In this document: positions 24,717 through 33,064 of the stretch, piece after piece
Position numbering within the stretch: position 1 is the first letter of the stretch
How the letters are laid out: each line of letters begins with the position of its first letter
Origin: Acidobacteriota bacterium
GTDB taxonomy: Bacteria > Acidobacteriota > Vicinamibacteria > Marinacidobacterales > SMYC01
Length of the DNA stretch: 46,624 nt
Reading direction: 5' to 3'
Assembly: GCA_004356105.1 (NCBI GenBank)
Contig: SMYC01000285.1
Span: 1-46,624 of the forward strand
The notes under the pieces: model-generated
The model's input: the letters and a program-made list of their open reading frames with translations, nothing else
Told to the model about the DNA's origin: nothing
Database searches by the model: none
Made by a program: the position numbers and the translations under genes

Positions 24717-25784
24717 CTAGCTCCTGGAAACCCTTTCCACGAAACGCATCAGTTGCTCGCCGTCGTTTTGCGAGATCCGTTCGTCGAACGCGCGATCCTG
24801 GGCGGAAAGGACGCGGTCCCTTAGCTCCGGGTCGGTCACCAACAGATGCGCGAGCTCGGCGATCTCGTCGATTTTTTTCTCATGCAACAAAATACCAGCC
24901 CCACCAAGCGTCTCACTGACGGCCCCCGTGTCATAGGCGATGACGGGAACACCCATCTCGTACGCTTCGAGCAGGGGGGCGCAGAACCCTTCGTGCTCGC
25001 TCATACACAAGAAGACGTCGGCAACCCGATAATAAGCGACGAGCTCTTCGGTGCTCACGCGACCGGGGAACTCGACGTTCTTGAGATCGAGCGCGTCGGC
25101 GAATCCAACGAGAGATTCGTAATAGCGCTCGAAGTCGCGCCATTCGCCAACGAAGATGAGTCGGCACTTCCTATCGATGAAGCGCTGGTAGTATTTGACG
25201 ACTTTCATGACGTCTTCGAGACGCTTGTTGGGGATGACGCGTCCAACGAAGAGGAAGTTGGTCAAGTCGTCGTCGAAGAGCGCCTCCACCACCGGGCTCG
25301 GGGACGCCGCCAAACGGTCGGGGTCGGACAGGAGCGGGAGGACGCCGGTAGGCTGGAAGCCCAAACCCTCGAGCTCGCTTCGGTTGTACTCGGAAACACC
25401 TAAGGCGAGCGCGGTGCGCTCTACGAACGCCGCGAGCTCCTGTCGTCCGCGCGAGCATTGCCGGGCAACTTTGGGGGCGAAGTCTGCGAACCAGTGAGCG
25501 GGCGTGATGTTGTGGTAGCGAAGCAAAAGCCGGTCCGGAAGCTCTCGCGCGAGCGAAGCGCTCTTCGAGCCGATCGAAAAATGCAGCAGCAAGACGTTGT
25601 CCAGCGATACCATCGACGGATATTGCGAGAGCTCTCGGGCGCGTCCCGACATCACCGAGTCCGTCGACTCGGCATAGATCTCGGACTCCACTCCGTGGGA
25701 TCGTAGCACCGACTGGATTCGGAGCGCCTCGTTTCCGATGGCATCACCGAAAGTCAGTGAGGCCACCATCTGATGAACGAGCAT
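24717..25784 (-). CDS. Glycosyltransferase family 4
   Basis: This 355-residue GT-B retaining glycosyltransferase has a donor-binding half with FLFVGRVIPNKRLEDVMK (about 186-203), where the lysine and arginine hold the sugar nucleotide phosphates. SEHEGFCAPLLEAYEMGVPV (about 264-283) holds the EX7E pair of GT4 enzymes, followed by IAYDTGAVSETLGGAG. The N-terminal half starts with MLVHQMVASLTFGDAIGNEA, typical of GT4 proteins acting on surface polysaccharides. No signal or membrane segment is present. It is convergent with the DUF6036 gene (12 bases apart) and has no polysaccharide genes beside it, so the acceptor is unknown. Confidence 0.9.
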   Translation of the reverse strand: MLVHQMVASLTFGDAIGNEALRIQSVLRSHGVESEIYAESTDSVMSGRARELSQYPSMVSLDNVLLLHFSIGSKSASLARELPDRLLLRYHNITPAHWFADFAPKVARQCSRGRQELAAFVERTALALGVSEYNRSELEGLGFQPTGVLPLLSDPDRLAASPSPVVEALFDDDLTNFLFVGRVIPNKRLEDVMKVVKYYQRFIDRKCRLIFVGEWRDFERYYESLVGFADALDLKNVEFPGRVSTEELVAYYRVADVFLCMSEHEGFCAPLLEAYEMGVPVIAYDTGAVSETLGGAGILLHEKKIDEIAELAHLLVTDPELRDRVLSAQDRAFDERISQNDGEQLMRFVERVSRS

Positions 25785-25853
25785 CGAACGACGTCATCTT
25801 GTCACCTTCCCTCGAGAAGGTCTACCAACCGCCCTGGTGTCCCGAGCCCGCGC

Positions 25854-25882
25854 TTGATCTCACCCTGGGAGCGGCCTACTAT
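25854..25882 (+). promoter_or_regulatory. Putative sigma70-like promoter for the propeller/Ig pair
   Basis: TTGATC at 25854-25859 and TACTAT at 25877-25882 are spaced by 17 bases. They lie 38 bases before ATG 25921, with an SD (AAGGAG at 25907-25912) in between. The short symmetrical CCTTAAATAAGG around the SD could form a weak stem. Confidence 0.4.
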
Positions 25883-25920
25883 GCCGGGGAATTGCAACCC
25901 TTAAATAAGGAGTCGCTCAC

Positions 25921-27009
25921 ATGAAGAAGCTAGGCATCACGAGTGCTCTGTTGTTCGCGCTCGTAGCAACTACCGCGATGGCCGAGCCGGTCCCCGCGGA
26001 TGTCGGTCCTCAGTTTCAGTCCATCGGACCGCTCACGTTTGGCCCGGACGGTATTCTCTTTGCCGCCGATAACAAAGCAGCAAGGATCTACGCCATCGAC
26101 CTTGGTGACCACGCCGCCGGCAAGACCCCCGGTGCTGCGGACACCAAAGCCATCGACCAGAAGATCGCGAACATGCTCGGCACGGACGCGCGCGAGCTCA
26201 CGATCACCGACCTCGCCATCCACCCCAAATCTCGAAACGCCTTTATATCGGCGCAGCGGGGACAAGGAGATAACGCCCAAGCCGTCTTGCTCCGTGTCGA
26301 CGGCGCTGGCGAGATCGACGTCATCTCGCTCGCACAGCTGAAATATACTCATGTCGAGATTCCGAACGCACCCGAGGCTAACCCCACGGCGCGCCGCGAT
26401 CCTCGGACGGTGACGATTACGGACATGGCCTATACCAACGGACGTGTCTTCATCGCGGGCCTTTCGAACGAAGAGTTCGCGTCGAAGCTGCGCTCGGTGA
26501 AATATCCGTTCGACAGCCTCGACGCCGGCACGAGCGTCGAGATCTACCACGGCGCCCACGGCGCCTGGGAGACGCGCTCCCCTGTTTACACTTTCGTCCC
26601 CTACGAAGTCGACAATGAGCCACACCTCATAGCCGGCTATCTGTGCACGCCGCTCGTCAAGTTCCCGATCAGTAAGCTCGAGGCCGGCCAAAAGCTCGTC
26701 GGCACGACGATTGCGGAGCTCGGCAATCGCAACCGTCCGCTCGACATGGTGGTGTACACGAAGGACGGCAAGGACTACATTTTGATGTCCAACACGAGCC
26801 GTGGCGTCATGAAGATCCCGACCGAAGGGTTCGGCTCCCAGGCGGGTATCACCAAGCCCGTCGACGGCGAGAAAGAGGGTGTCAGCTACGAGACCATCAC
26901 GGCGATGACGGGCATCGAGCAGCTCGATCTCTTCGATGACAGCCACTCCATCGTCCTCGCGCGCACCGATTCCGGTTCGCTGGATCTCGAGAAAGTCGCG
27001 CTCCCGTAG
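25921..27009 (+). CDS. Secreted beta-propeller-like protein of unknown function
   Basis: This 362-residue protein has a clean signal peptide (MKKLGITSALLFALVATTAMA) and a strong SD. The mature part repeats propeller-like strands: IGPLTFGPDGILFAADNKAARIYAID, ITDLAIHPKSRNAFISAQRG, VTITDMAYTNGRVFIAGLSNEEF, LDMVVYTKDGKDYILMSN. I see no catalytic or redox motif and no CxxCH. The DxAxH and DMAY pairs suggest a metal- or ligand-binding propeller. The next gene starts 10 bases later and also encodes a secreted protein, so the two probably form an operon and may act together at the cell surface. Confidence 0.75.
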   Translation: MKKLGITSALLFALVATTAMAEPVPADVGPQFQSIGPLTFGPDGILFAADNKAARIYAIDLGDHAAGKTPGAADTKAIDQKIANMLGTDARELTITDLAIHPKSRNAFISAQRGQGDNAQAVLLRVDGAGEIDVISLAQLKYTHVEIPNAPEANPTARRDPRTVTITDMAYTNGRVFIAGLSNEEFASKLRSVKYPFDSLDAGTSVEIYHGAHGAWETRSPVYTFVPYEVDNEPHLIAGYLCTPLVKFPISKLEAGQKLVGTTIAELGNRNRPLDMVVYTKDGKDYILMSNTSRGVMKIPTEGFGSQAGITKPVDGEKEGVSYETITAMTGIEQLDLFDDSHSIVLARTDSGSLDLEKVALP

Positions 27010-27019
27010 GAGCATCGCA

Positions 27020-28096
27020 TTGCAAGAATGGCGGCGTCGCCTCGCGTGCGGCGTCGCGCTTTTTTTTATACCCTGGGTAACTAGCGCGCGGTCCGAGATC
27101 CGCGTCGCTCTCGTCGACGGACAGATCGAGATCGCGGGTCTCACGACTGAAGCGATGGACGCGATGGAGGCGGGCGCTACCCGCGTCCGCGTCTCGGTCG
27201 GGCCGGATGCTCCAGCGATCTTGGGTGAGTATCGAGTCGCCGGCGGGCGTCTCTACTTTCAGCCCATGTTCCCTTTCGATCCGGGGCGTGAATACATCGT
27301 CCGCGTCGACGGCGGAGGCGAGCCTTTCTTCGCCACGGTCGCGCTTCCAGCCCGCGACCTCGTGCCCACCACGATCGTCGAGCACATCTACCCTTCGACC
27401 GATACGCTTCCGGAGAACCAGCTCAAGTTTTACATCCACTTCTCGGCACCCATGGCGGGCGGCGACGGACTTGTTTTCGTCAAGCTTCTAGACGACAACG
27501 GAGAGCAAGTCATCGATCCGTTCCTGCCGCTCGGCAACGCGTTCTGGGGCCGCAACCACCGACGCTATACGGTGTTCTTCGATCCGGGCCGTGTGAAGCG
27601 CGGCATCCTACCCAACGAAGAGATGGGACGGCCAATCCTCGAGGGACGGCGCTATGTGCTTGTCGTCGACCCCACTTGGCGAGACGCGGAAGGCCAACCG
27701 CTCGCGGAGCCCTTCCGCAAAGAGTTCATTGCCGGGCCGCCCGACGAAACACCGATCGACCCGAAGATGTGGACGCTCATATCGCCGCGAGCCGAAACAC
27801 GGGAACCGCTTACCGTCGATTTTCCCGAACCCCTGGACCGAGCCGTCCTCGCCCGCACGCTCGCGGTGGAGAACGTCGACGGGGAGATCGAGATCTCACG
27901 GGACGAGACGCGCTGGTCGCTCATTCCAGAGAAGCCTTGGCAAGCGGGCACGTACCATCTCATTGCACTCACCATCCTCGAGGACCTCGCCGGAAATCAA
28001 ATCGGGAAGCCCTTCGAAGTCGATGTGTTCACGCGCGTTGACAGCCCTGACGACGTGACCGACACGCACCGCGTGCCGTTCGTGGTCCGAGACTGA
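27020..28096 (+). CDS. Secreted protein with SbsA-type Ig-like domain
   Basis: The start is probably TTG 27020, which follows the SD AGGAG and opens a signal peptide (MQEWRRRLACGVALFFIPWVTSARS), giving 358 residues. The frame is open further upstream but overlaps the previous gene without an SD. Two or three Ig-like/SbsA modules can be seen: 60-115, about 120-255 with NQLKFYIHFSAPMAGGDGL, and about 255-345 with LTVDFPEPLDRAVLARTLAV and LTILEDLAGN. The 'FSxPM' strand is the SbsA Ig-like signature. Such proteins are structural or adhesive parts of the envelope in Planctomycetes and Acidobacteriota. It lies 10 bases after a secreted propeller protein, so a joint surface role is plausible. Confidence 0.75.
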   Translation: MQEWRRRLACGVALFFIPWVTSARSEIRVALVDGQIEIAGLTTEAMDAMEAGATRVRVSVGPDAPAILGEYRVAGGRLYFQPMFPFDPGREYIVRVDGGGEPFFATVALPARDLVPTTIVEHIYPSTDTLPENQLKFYIHFSAPMAGGDGLVFVKLLDDNGEQVIDPFLPLGNAFWGRNHRRYTVFFDPGRVKRGILPNEEMGRPILEGRRYVLVVDPTWRDAEGQPLAEPFRKEFIAGPPDETPIDPKMWTLISPRAETREPLTVDFPEPLDRAVLARTLAVENVDGEIEISRDETRWSLIPEKPWQAGTYHLIALTILEDLAGNQIGKPFEVDVFTRVDSPDDVTDTHRVPFVVRD

Positions 28097-28113
28097 TTTG
28101 AATGCTGTAAGAC

Positions 28114-29019
28114 CTATTCCGTTTCGACAAGCGCCAACAGAGCCCAGCCCGTCGTGGAGATGTATTGCGCATAGCTTATCTGCCCGGCCGGCCGCGTCGT
28201 TTCCGGCCAGCTTCCGTCTGCGATCTGAGTCTCGAGCAGATAGCGCCGGCCCGCTTTGACTTTCTCTTCGTGGCCACCGAGGCGCGCGAGCGCGAGCACG
28301 ACGACGGCCGTGTCGAAAGGCTCGGCCGCAGACGTGACGTAAGGTCCCCAGCCGCCCGAAGGGGCTTGTCCCTGCGAGATCAGCTCCAGGCATCTCTCGC
28401 GCTGGGCGATAGCGGCCGTGTCCTCCGCCCCAACCAGCCCGCTCAGAACCGCGGCCGCCGCAAGCACCGTTTTGACTTCGACGTCGCGTAGAAAGCGATC
28501 CGCGCCCTCGAGCTCACCGGCGAAACGCTTGGCGTCCGCGGCGGCGAGCACGCGCCGGGCCACTGCTGTGGCGAGAAACGTTCCATAGGTCGCGGGCGAG
28601 CCGATGCTGGCGCTCACGTCTAGCTTCCACGAGCCGTCGGGCTTCTGATCGGATGCCACGAGCGCGGCGGCGCGGTCGAGCGTACTCTCATCCTCGACGA
28701 GGCCCACATCGATCGCATCGAGCAGCGCGCTCGCGAACTGGATCCGCGCGAGCGCTTCGTCGCTGAACGCATCGGCCCCTTTTTGATCGGACCATGCCGC
28801 GGGGTCGGCGAGCCACTCGACGGTGACGCGGGTCGACTCCGAAGGCACCGAGTACCCCGCACGCTTTGCAGCGAAGAGCGCCCGCGCCGCATCACCGTTG
28901 TTGTGGCACGAGAAGCATTGGTTCTCCGCGGGCCAAGCCGGCACCTCCCGCGACAGAAACGCGATCGCGCGCTCCTCGGCGGCGCCGAGGGCAAGCAAAA
29001 AGAGGAACGAATGAATCAT
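28114..29019 (-). CDS. Secreted alpha/alpha-toroid protein with a CxxCH motif
   Basis: This 301-residue protein has a short signal peptide (MIHSFLFLLALGAA). Near residues 35-39 it carries CFSCH, a c-type haem-binding motif. It then has repeated toroid helices of the squalene-hopene-cyclase/prenyltransferase type, with DQKPDGSW, QAPSGGWGPY and QIADGSWPET (QW-like repeats). The aspartates of cyclases (DxDD) are not visible, so cyclisation is unlikely. Related proteins with one CxxCH and a toroid occur in Planctomycetes and Acidobacteriota without known function. The ATG overlaps the stop of pfkA (ATGA), which implies coupled translation of an unrelated glycolytic enzyme and a haem protein. Confidence 0.75.
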   Translation of the reverse strand: MIHSFLFLLALGAAEERAIAFLSREVPAWPAENQCFSCHNNGDAARALFAAKRAGYSVPSESTRVTVEWLADPAAWSDQKGADAFSDEALARIQFASALLDAIDVGLVEDESTLDRAAALVASDQKPDGSWKLDVSASIGSPATYGTFLATAVARRVLAAADAKRFAGELEGADRFLRDVEVKTVLAAAAVLSGLVGAEDTAAIAQRERCLELISQGQAPSGGWGPYVTSAAEPFDTAVVVLALARLGGHEEKVKAGRRYLLETQIADGSWPETTRPAGQISYAQYISTTGWALLALVETE

Positions 29020-29987
29020 CGCGCTAGAATCGGAATGAGCTCCAGGAGAAAACGGTCGAGCTCTTTTTTCTTGGTCCAGCTCTCTTCGAGAGGCGTCGCT
29101 CTTAGCTCGCCGCGCACCTCCCCCACCATAACATCCGTCTTGCCGTCGTGGATGGCCTCGACGGCATAGGCGCCGAGCTTCGTCGCCAAGATGCGATCGC
29201 GCGCGCTCGGCCGGCCGCCACGCTGGATATGGCCGAGCACTGAGACGCGCGGCTCGAAGCCCGTCCGCCGCTCCAGCTCTTTCGCCGTCGCAAAAGCGCC
29301 GCCTTGATCATCGCCTTCCGCGCATATGATGATGCTCATCGTCTTGCCTTTGTCGCGCGCGGCAATGAGCCGCTCGGTGCAAGCGTCGAGATCGGTGACG
29401 ACTTCCGGAACGAAGATCTCCTCGGCGCCGCCCGCCGTTCCCACATTGAGGGCGATGAAGCCCGAGTCGCGTCCCATGACCTCCACAAGAAACAAACGCT
29501 CGTGTGCGCTGGCGGTGTCGCGGATGCGATCGATGGCTTCGAGCGCCGTGTTCAGCGCGGTGTCGAAGCCAATGGTCTCGTCGGTGCCGTAGATATCGTT
29601 GTCGATCGTGGCGGGAACACCAATGATCCGGCCGTCCCAGATCCGAAAAAGTGCATGCGCGCCGCGAAAGCTCCCGTCGCCGCCAATAACGACGAGGCCA
29701 CCTACGCCGTGCTCCTCGAGAACGCGCCGCGCCTTCTTTTGCCCATCCTCGGTCTCGAACTCTTCGCTCCGCGCTGTTTTCAAAATTGTCCCGCCCCGCT
29801 GCAAGATGTTCGACACCGAACGCGGTCCAAGCGCTTCGAAATCACCGCGCATCAAGCCGTCGAAGCCGCGGTGAAAGCCCAGTACGGAAAAGCCGTGATG
29901 AACGCCCATACGCACGACGCTCCGCACCACCGCGTTCATTCCGGGCGCATCACCTCCACTCGTGAGCACGCCTATCGTCAGCTGCAT
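29016..29987 (-). CDS. pfkA: ATP-dependent 6-phosphofructokinase
   Basis: This 323-residue enzyme phosphorylates fructose 6-phosphate to the 1,6-bisphosphate in glycolysis. Motifs are GVLTSGGDAPGMNAVVR (6-22), IGGDGSFRGA (101-110), PATIDNDIYGTD (125-136, with the catalytic aspartate at 129) and MGRDSGFIAL (171-180). The position that distinguishes donors reads Gly in GGDGS and Ala in PATIDND. The PPi-dependent type has Asp and Lys there, so ATP use is expected. Length and order are those of a complete PfkA. No SD precedes ATG 29987. A TATACT box (minus strand, 29999-30004) ends 11 bases upstream, so the mRNA may be leaderless. Confidence 0.95.
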   Translation of the reverse strand: MQLTIGVLTSGGDAPGMNAVVRSVVRMGVHHGFSVLGFHRGFDGLMRGDFEALGPRSVSNILQRGGTILKTARSEEFETEDGQKKARRVLEEHGVGGLVVIGGDGSFRGAHALFRIWDGRIIGVPATIDNDIYGTDETIGFDTALNTALEAIDRIRDTASAHERLFLVEVMGRDSGFIALNVGTAGGAEEIFVPEVVTDLDACTERLIAARDKGKTMSIIICAEGDDQGGAFATAKELERRTGFEPRVSVLGHIQRGGRPSARDRILATKLGAYAVEAIHDGKTDVMVGEVRGELRATPLEESWTKKKELDRFLLELIPILAR

Positions 29988-29998
29988 CGTTCGAATTT

Positions 29999-30006
29999 AG
30001 TATAAT
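29999..30006. promoter_or_regulatory. Overlapping divergent -10 boxes between pfkA and tctC
   Basis: In the 29-base spacer, TATAAT (plus, 30001-30006) and TATACT (minus, 29999-30004) overlap. They end 10 and 11 bases before ATG 30017 and ATG 29987. Neither start has an SD, and no good -35 box is visible for either. Both transcripts would then begin at or near the start codon. Confidence 0.4.
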
Positions 30007-30016
30007 CGTTCGGCCA

Positions 30017-30955
30017 ATGCGACACATCCTCGCCTTCGCCTTGCTCGCAGCAGCTACGGGTCACGCCCAAGACTACCCCGCTGCGCGCCGCGACGTGCGC
30101 CACATCATCCCTTGGGGCGCTGGCGGCGCCACCGACACGGCGATGCGCGGGTTCATGCAGTATTTCGAGAAACACCTCGGGACGTCGGTCGTCACTGAAA
30201 ATATCCCCGGAGGCTTGAGTGCCGTCGGCCTCCTGCGTCTCAAGATGGCGCGGCCCGACGGCTACACAATCGGCACCTTGACCTATGACGTGCTGACATT
30301 GTCGGCACAGGGACTCGCACCGATCGCGTGGGAGGACTTCGAGCTCATCGGCATGGTCACGGAGCATCCGAGCGCGCTCATCGTTCGCGCGGAGCGCTTC
30401 GCAACCCTCGAGGCTTTTCGCGAAGAGGCTGCCGCGGGGGCGCGGATCAAAGTCGGGAACGTGGGTACGGGCGGCATTTGGCATCAGCACGGCGCGGCGA
30501 TGGAGAAGGCTCTCGCGATTTCTCTCACGCACATCCCTTACGAGGCCGGCTCGGGCGCACAGCTCACGGCTCTTCTCGGAGGCGAGGTCGACGCGACGGT
30601 GGCAAGCTTGCCCGCCTCTTTACCTTATGTGCGTGAAGGCACTTTGAGGGTGCTCGCGGTCATGTCCGAGGAGCGCGACGCACTCGTACCCGATGTGCCC
30701 ACGTTTCGCGAGAAAGGGTTCGACATCACGCATGGAGGCTTTCGTGTGCTCGCGGTTCCGAGGCGCACCCCGGAAGACGTGCGCCACCGTCTCGAAGCGG
30801 CGCTTCGCGCGGCTTGGAACGACCGCACGTTCCAAGCGTGGGCCAAAAAAGCGGTGATCGGCGCCCGTTTTCGCGACGCGAACGAGACACGCGTTTATCT
30901 GCGCGACACAGCCGCGAAAGTCAACGCCCTCATGAAAGCGCTGGAGTTATCGTGA
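30017..30955 (+). CDS. tctC: TTT transporter substrate-binding protein (TctC/Bug family)
   Basis: This 312-residue periplasmic binding protein has signal peptide MRHILAFALLAAATGHAQ. It shows the Bug/TctC pattern IIPWGAGGATDTAMRGF near the N-terminus, VTENIPGGLSAVGLLRLKMARPDGYTIG for ligand binding, and IPYEAGSGAQLTALLGGEVDATVA. This family delivers carboxylates to the TctAB membrane pair. Gene order continues with a TPP enzyme, then tctB and tctA. There is no SD; TATAAT ends 10 bases before the ATG. The stop overlaps the next start (GTGA). Confidence 0.9.
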   Translation: MRHILAFALLAAATGHAQDYPAARRDVRHIIPWGAGGATDTAMRGFMQYFEKHLGTSVVTENIPGGLSAVGLLRLKMARPDGYTIGTLTYDVLTLSAQGLAPIAWEDFELIGMVTEHPSALIVRAERFATLEAFREEAAAGARIKVGNVGTGGIWHQHGAAMEKALAISLTHIPYEAGSGAQLTALLGGEVDATVASLPASLPYVREGTLRVLAVMSEERDALVPDVPTFREKGFDITHGGFRVLAVPRRTPEDVRHRLEAALRAAWNDRTFQAWAKKAVIGARFRDANETRVYLRDTAAKVNALMKALELS

Positions 30956-32616
30956 ACGGAGCCGAAGCCATCGTCCGAACGCTCCAAGGCCTCGGGGTCG
31001 ACGTCATTTTCGGTCTCTGCGGCGACACGACCTTGCCTCTCTACGAGGCTTTGTACGACATCGACCACGGGATGCGACACGTGCTGACGCGCGACGAGCG
31101 TTCCGCCTCCTTCATGGCCGACGCCTATGCGCGCTTCAGCGGCCGTGTCGGGGTGTGCGAAGGGCCTAGCGGCGGCGGCGCGACCTACATCCTGCCTGGC
31201 GTTGCGGAAGCGAATGGCTCGTCGGCCCCGCTCGTCTGCCTCACGAGTGACATCGCCCAAGCGGATATGGGACGGGGCACGCTGACCGAGCTCGACCAAA
31301 ACAGTCTCTTCCGGCCGGTCACCAAAGCGACCTACTCCCCGTCGTCAGCTGCCGAAGTATCGCGTGTTTTGCGCGACGCTTTCCGCACCGCGACTTCCGG
31401 TGCGCTCGGCGCAACGCATGTGAGGCTCCCCTTCGACGTCCAGACCGGTGACGCCGGCTCCGAGCTGCACATTCGCGAGGGCGGTGACCGCTACCCTGCC
31501 TTTCGGATGGATCCCGAGCCCGAGCTCGTCGAGAAAGCCGCGCGCGTGCTTTCGGAGGCGAAGCGCCCACTCATTATTGCCGGCGCGGGTGTGGTGCGAT
31601 CGGGCGCATGGGACGAGGTGACGGAGCTCGCCCATCGCCTCGGCGCCCCAGTGGCGACTTCGATTGGCGGCAAAGGCAGCATCGCGGAAACGGATCCCTA
31701 TGCGCTCGGTGTGATCGGAAGCAATGGCGGGCTTCCCTACCGTCATGCGTTCGTTCACAGCGCGGACGTCATCTTCTATGTCGGTTGCGGCGTCGGGTCG
31801 GTGACGACGGAGAAGTGGACGCTCCCGCGAAACGGCGAGCATCGCATCTTGCAGCTCGACGTCGATCCCGAGAAGCTCGGTCTCAACTACGACACCGAGC
31901 TCGGGATGGTCGCCGATGCGAAGCGCGGCGTCGCGGCCCTTCTCGAAACGCTCGCGCCGTCTACGAAAGTCGATCCGGCCGAGCTCGAGTGCGAGCGGAC
32001 GCTTTATCTCGCAAGCGTCGAGGACACGTTTACTTCCGACGCGATGCCCATCCGGCCCGAGCGTTTTCTCACGGAGCTCCTTCCTCGTCTGCCGGAGACG
32101 TCCGTCATCTGCGCGGACCCGGGTACGGGTTGCCCCTACATGTCCGCGTATTACCGATTGCCTCGAGCGGGCCGGTGGTTCGTCTCGCCGCGGGCCCACG
32201 GGGCGCTCGGTTACGCGCTTCCCGGTGTCGTCGGCGCGTACTTCGCGCGCCCCGACGCGGGCCGTGTCGTCGGGCTCATGGGCGACGGGTCCTTTGGGAT
32301 CTCATGTGGCGAGCTCGAGACGATCGTGCGTTTGAATTTGCCGGTAACCCTCGTCGTGTTCAACAATCGAAGCTTTGGCTGGATCAAAGCGGGTCAGCGC
32401 GTGCGCGGCGAGAAGTATTACTCGGTCGACTTCAGCGATTCCAACCACGCCGCGATCGCCGAAGCATTTGGGATGCGGGCGCGCCGTGTCGAGAGGCCTG
32501 CCGAGCTCGGGCCCGCGATAGAGGAGAGCCTCGCGGCCGACGGTCCATATCTCCTCGACGTCGTCACGCAGCCGCTTCACGAAGCGAAGGCGCCGGTGTC
32601 GAAGTGGATTGCTTAG
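30952..32616 (+). CDS. Thiamine-diphosphate-dependent enzyme (acetolactate-synthase/decarboxylase family)
   Basis: Starting at GTG 30952, which overlaps the tctC stop, this 554-residue protein has the three domains of ThDP enzymes: PYR (about 1-170), a central domain (about 190-320) and PP (about 370-545). The activating glutamate is Glu49 in TRDERSASFMADAYAR, and the ThDP-Mg motif runs from GDGS to FNN (444-472). It keeps neither the FAD site nor a paired small subunit typical of acetolactate synthase, so a 2-oxo acid decarboxylase, carboligase or sulfopyruvate-like decarboxylase is possible. Its place inside a tripartite tricarboxylate transporter operon suggests that the imported carboxylate, or a 2-oxo acid derived from it, is its substrate. 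The substrate is not readable from sequence. Confidence 0.88.
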   Translation: MNGAEAIVRTLQGLGVDVIFGLCGDTTLPLYEALYDIDHGMRHVLTRDERSASFMADAYARFSGRVGVCEGPSGGGATYILPGVAEANGSSAPLVCLTSDIAQADMGRGTLTELDQNSLFRPVTKATYSPSSAAEVSRVLRDAFRTATSGALGATHVRLPFDVQTGDAGSELHIREGGDRYPAFRMDPEPELVEKAARVLSEAKRPLIIAGAGVVRSGAWDEVTELAHRLGAPVATSIGGKGSIAETDPYALGVIGSNGGLPYRHAFVHSADVIFYVGCGVGSVTTEKWTLPRNGEHRILQLDVDPEKLGLNYDTELGMVADAKRGVAALLETLAPSTKVDPAELECERTLYLASVEDTFTSDAMPIRPERFLTELLPRLPETSVICADPGTGCPYMSAYYRLPRAGRWFVSPRAHGALGYALPGVVGAYFARPDAGRVVGLMGDGSFGISCGELETIVRLNLPVTLVVFNNRSFGWIKAGQRVRGEKYYSVDFSDSNHAAIAEAFGMRARRVERPAELGPAIEESLAADGPYLLDVVTQPLHEAKAPVSKWIA

Positions 32617-32630
32617 CTCGCGTTTCGGTG

Positions 32631-32662
32631 CAGCATTCGGCCTTCAGCATTCAGCATTCAGG
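32631..32662. repeat. Short repeat of CAGCATTCAG units
   Basis: Three to four copies of a cagcattc/cagcattcag unit fill the 49-base gap between the ThDP enzyme and tctB, resembling the run at 3593-3611. It is of the common intergenic simple-repeat class. Confidence 0.5.
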
Positions 32663-32665
32663 TTG

Positions 32666-33064
32666 ATGCGGGACGGAGTTTCTGGGGCGGGGCTGGTTCT
32701 TCTTTCCGTCTTTTACTTTCTTGCGGCTCGGGGGCTTCCTTCTGGCAGGGGTGAGCCAGGTCCCGTTTTTTTTCCTACACTTCTCAGCGGTGTTCTTTTG
32801 GTTCTGGGTCTCGTCATTCTTGTTCGGGGATGGCGATCGAGTGGCGGCGAGGCGCGGCCGCGGTCGTTGTTGGTCATCGGCATCACGGTTCTTTACGTGG
32901 TTGTTTTTTCATCCATAGGGTTTGCGATCGCTACGATTCTCTACAGCGGCGCTGTCGCGCTCGTACTGGGGCGGCGGGGCTGGGGCGTGCTCGTTTTCTC
33001 GGCGGCCGCGACGGCTTCCATCTACTTTCTCTTTGGTCTTGGGCTCGGGGTACCGCTTCCTTGA
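32666..33064 (+). CDS. tctB: Tripartite tricarboxylate transporter small membrane subunit (TctB)
   Basis: This 132-residue protein starts at ATG 32666 (MRDGVSGAG); the frame is open upstream through simple repeat sequence, so the earlier start is unlikely. It has four hydrophobic segments, at about 6-22, 35-55, 67-85 and 95-125, with the family's GEPGPVFFPTLLSGVLLVLG in the second. TctB forms the small membrane part of a cation-driven carboxylate importer together with TctA and a periplasmic TctC. Its stop overlaps the TTG start of tctA (TTGA), so the two are probably translated together. Confidence 0.85.
   Translation: MRDGVSGAGLVLLSVFYFLAARGLPSGRGEPGPVFFPTLLSGVLLVLGLVILVRGWRSSGGEARPRSLLVIGITVLYVVVFSSIGFAIATILYSGAVALVLGRRGWGVLVFSAAATASIYFLFGLGLGVPLP

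Noticed and set aside
31345-32199. 284-codon minus-strand frame in the ThDP enzyme
   Set aside because: Shadow of a gene with conserved catalytic glutamate and GDG motif.
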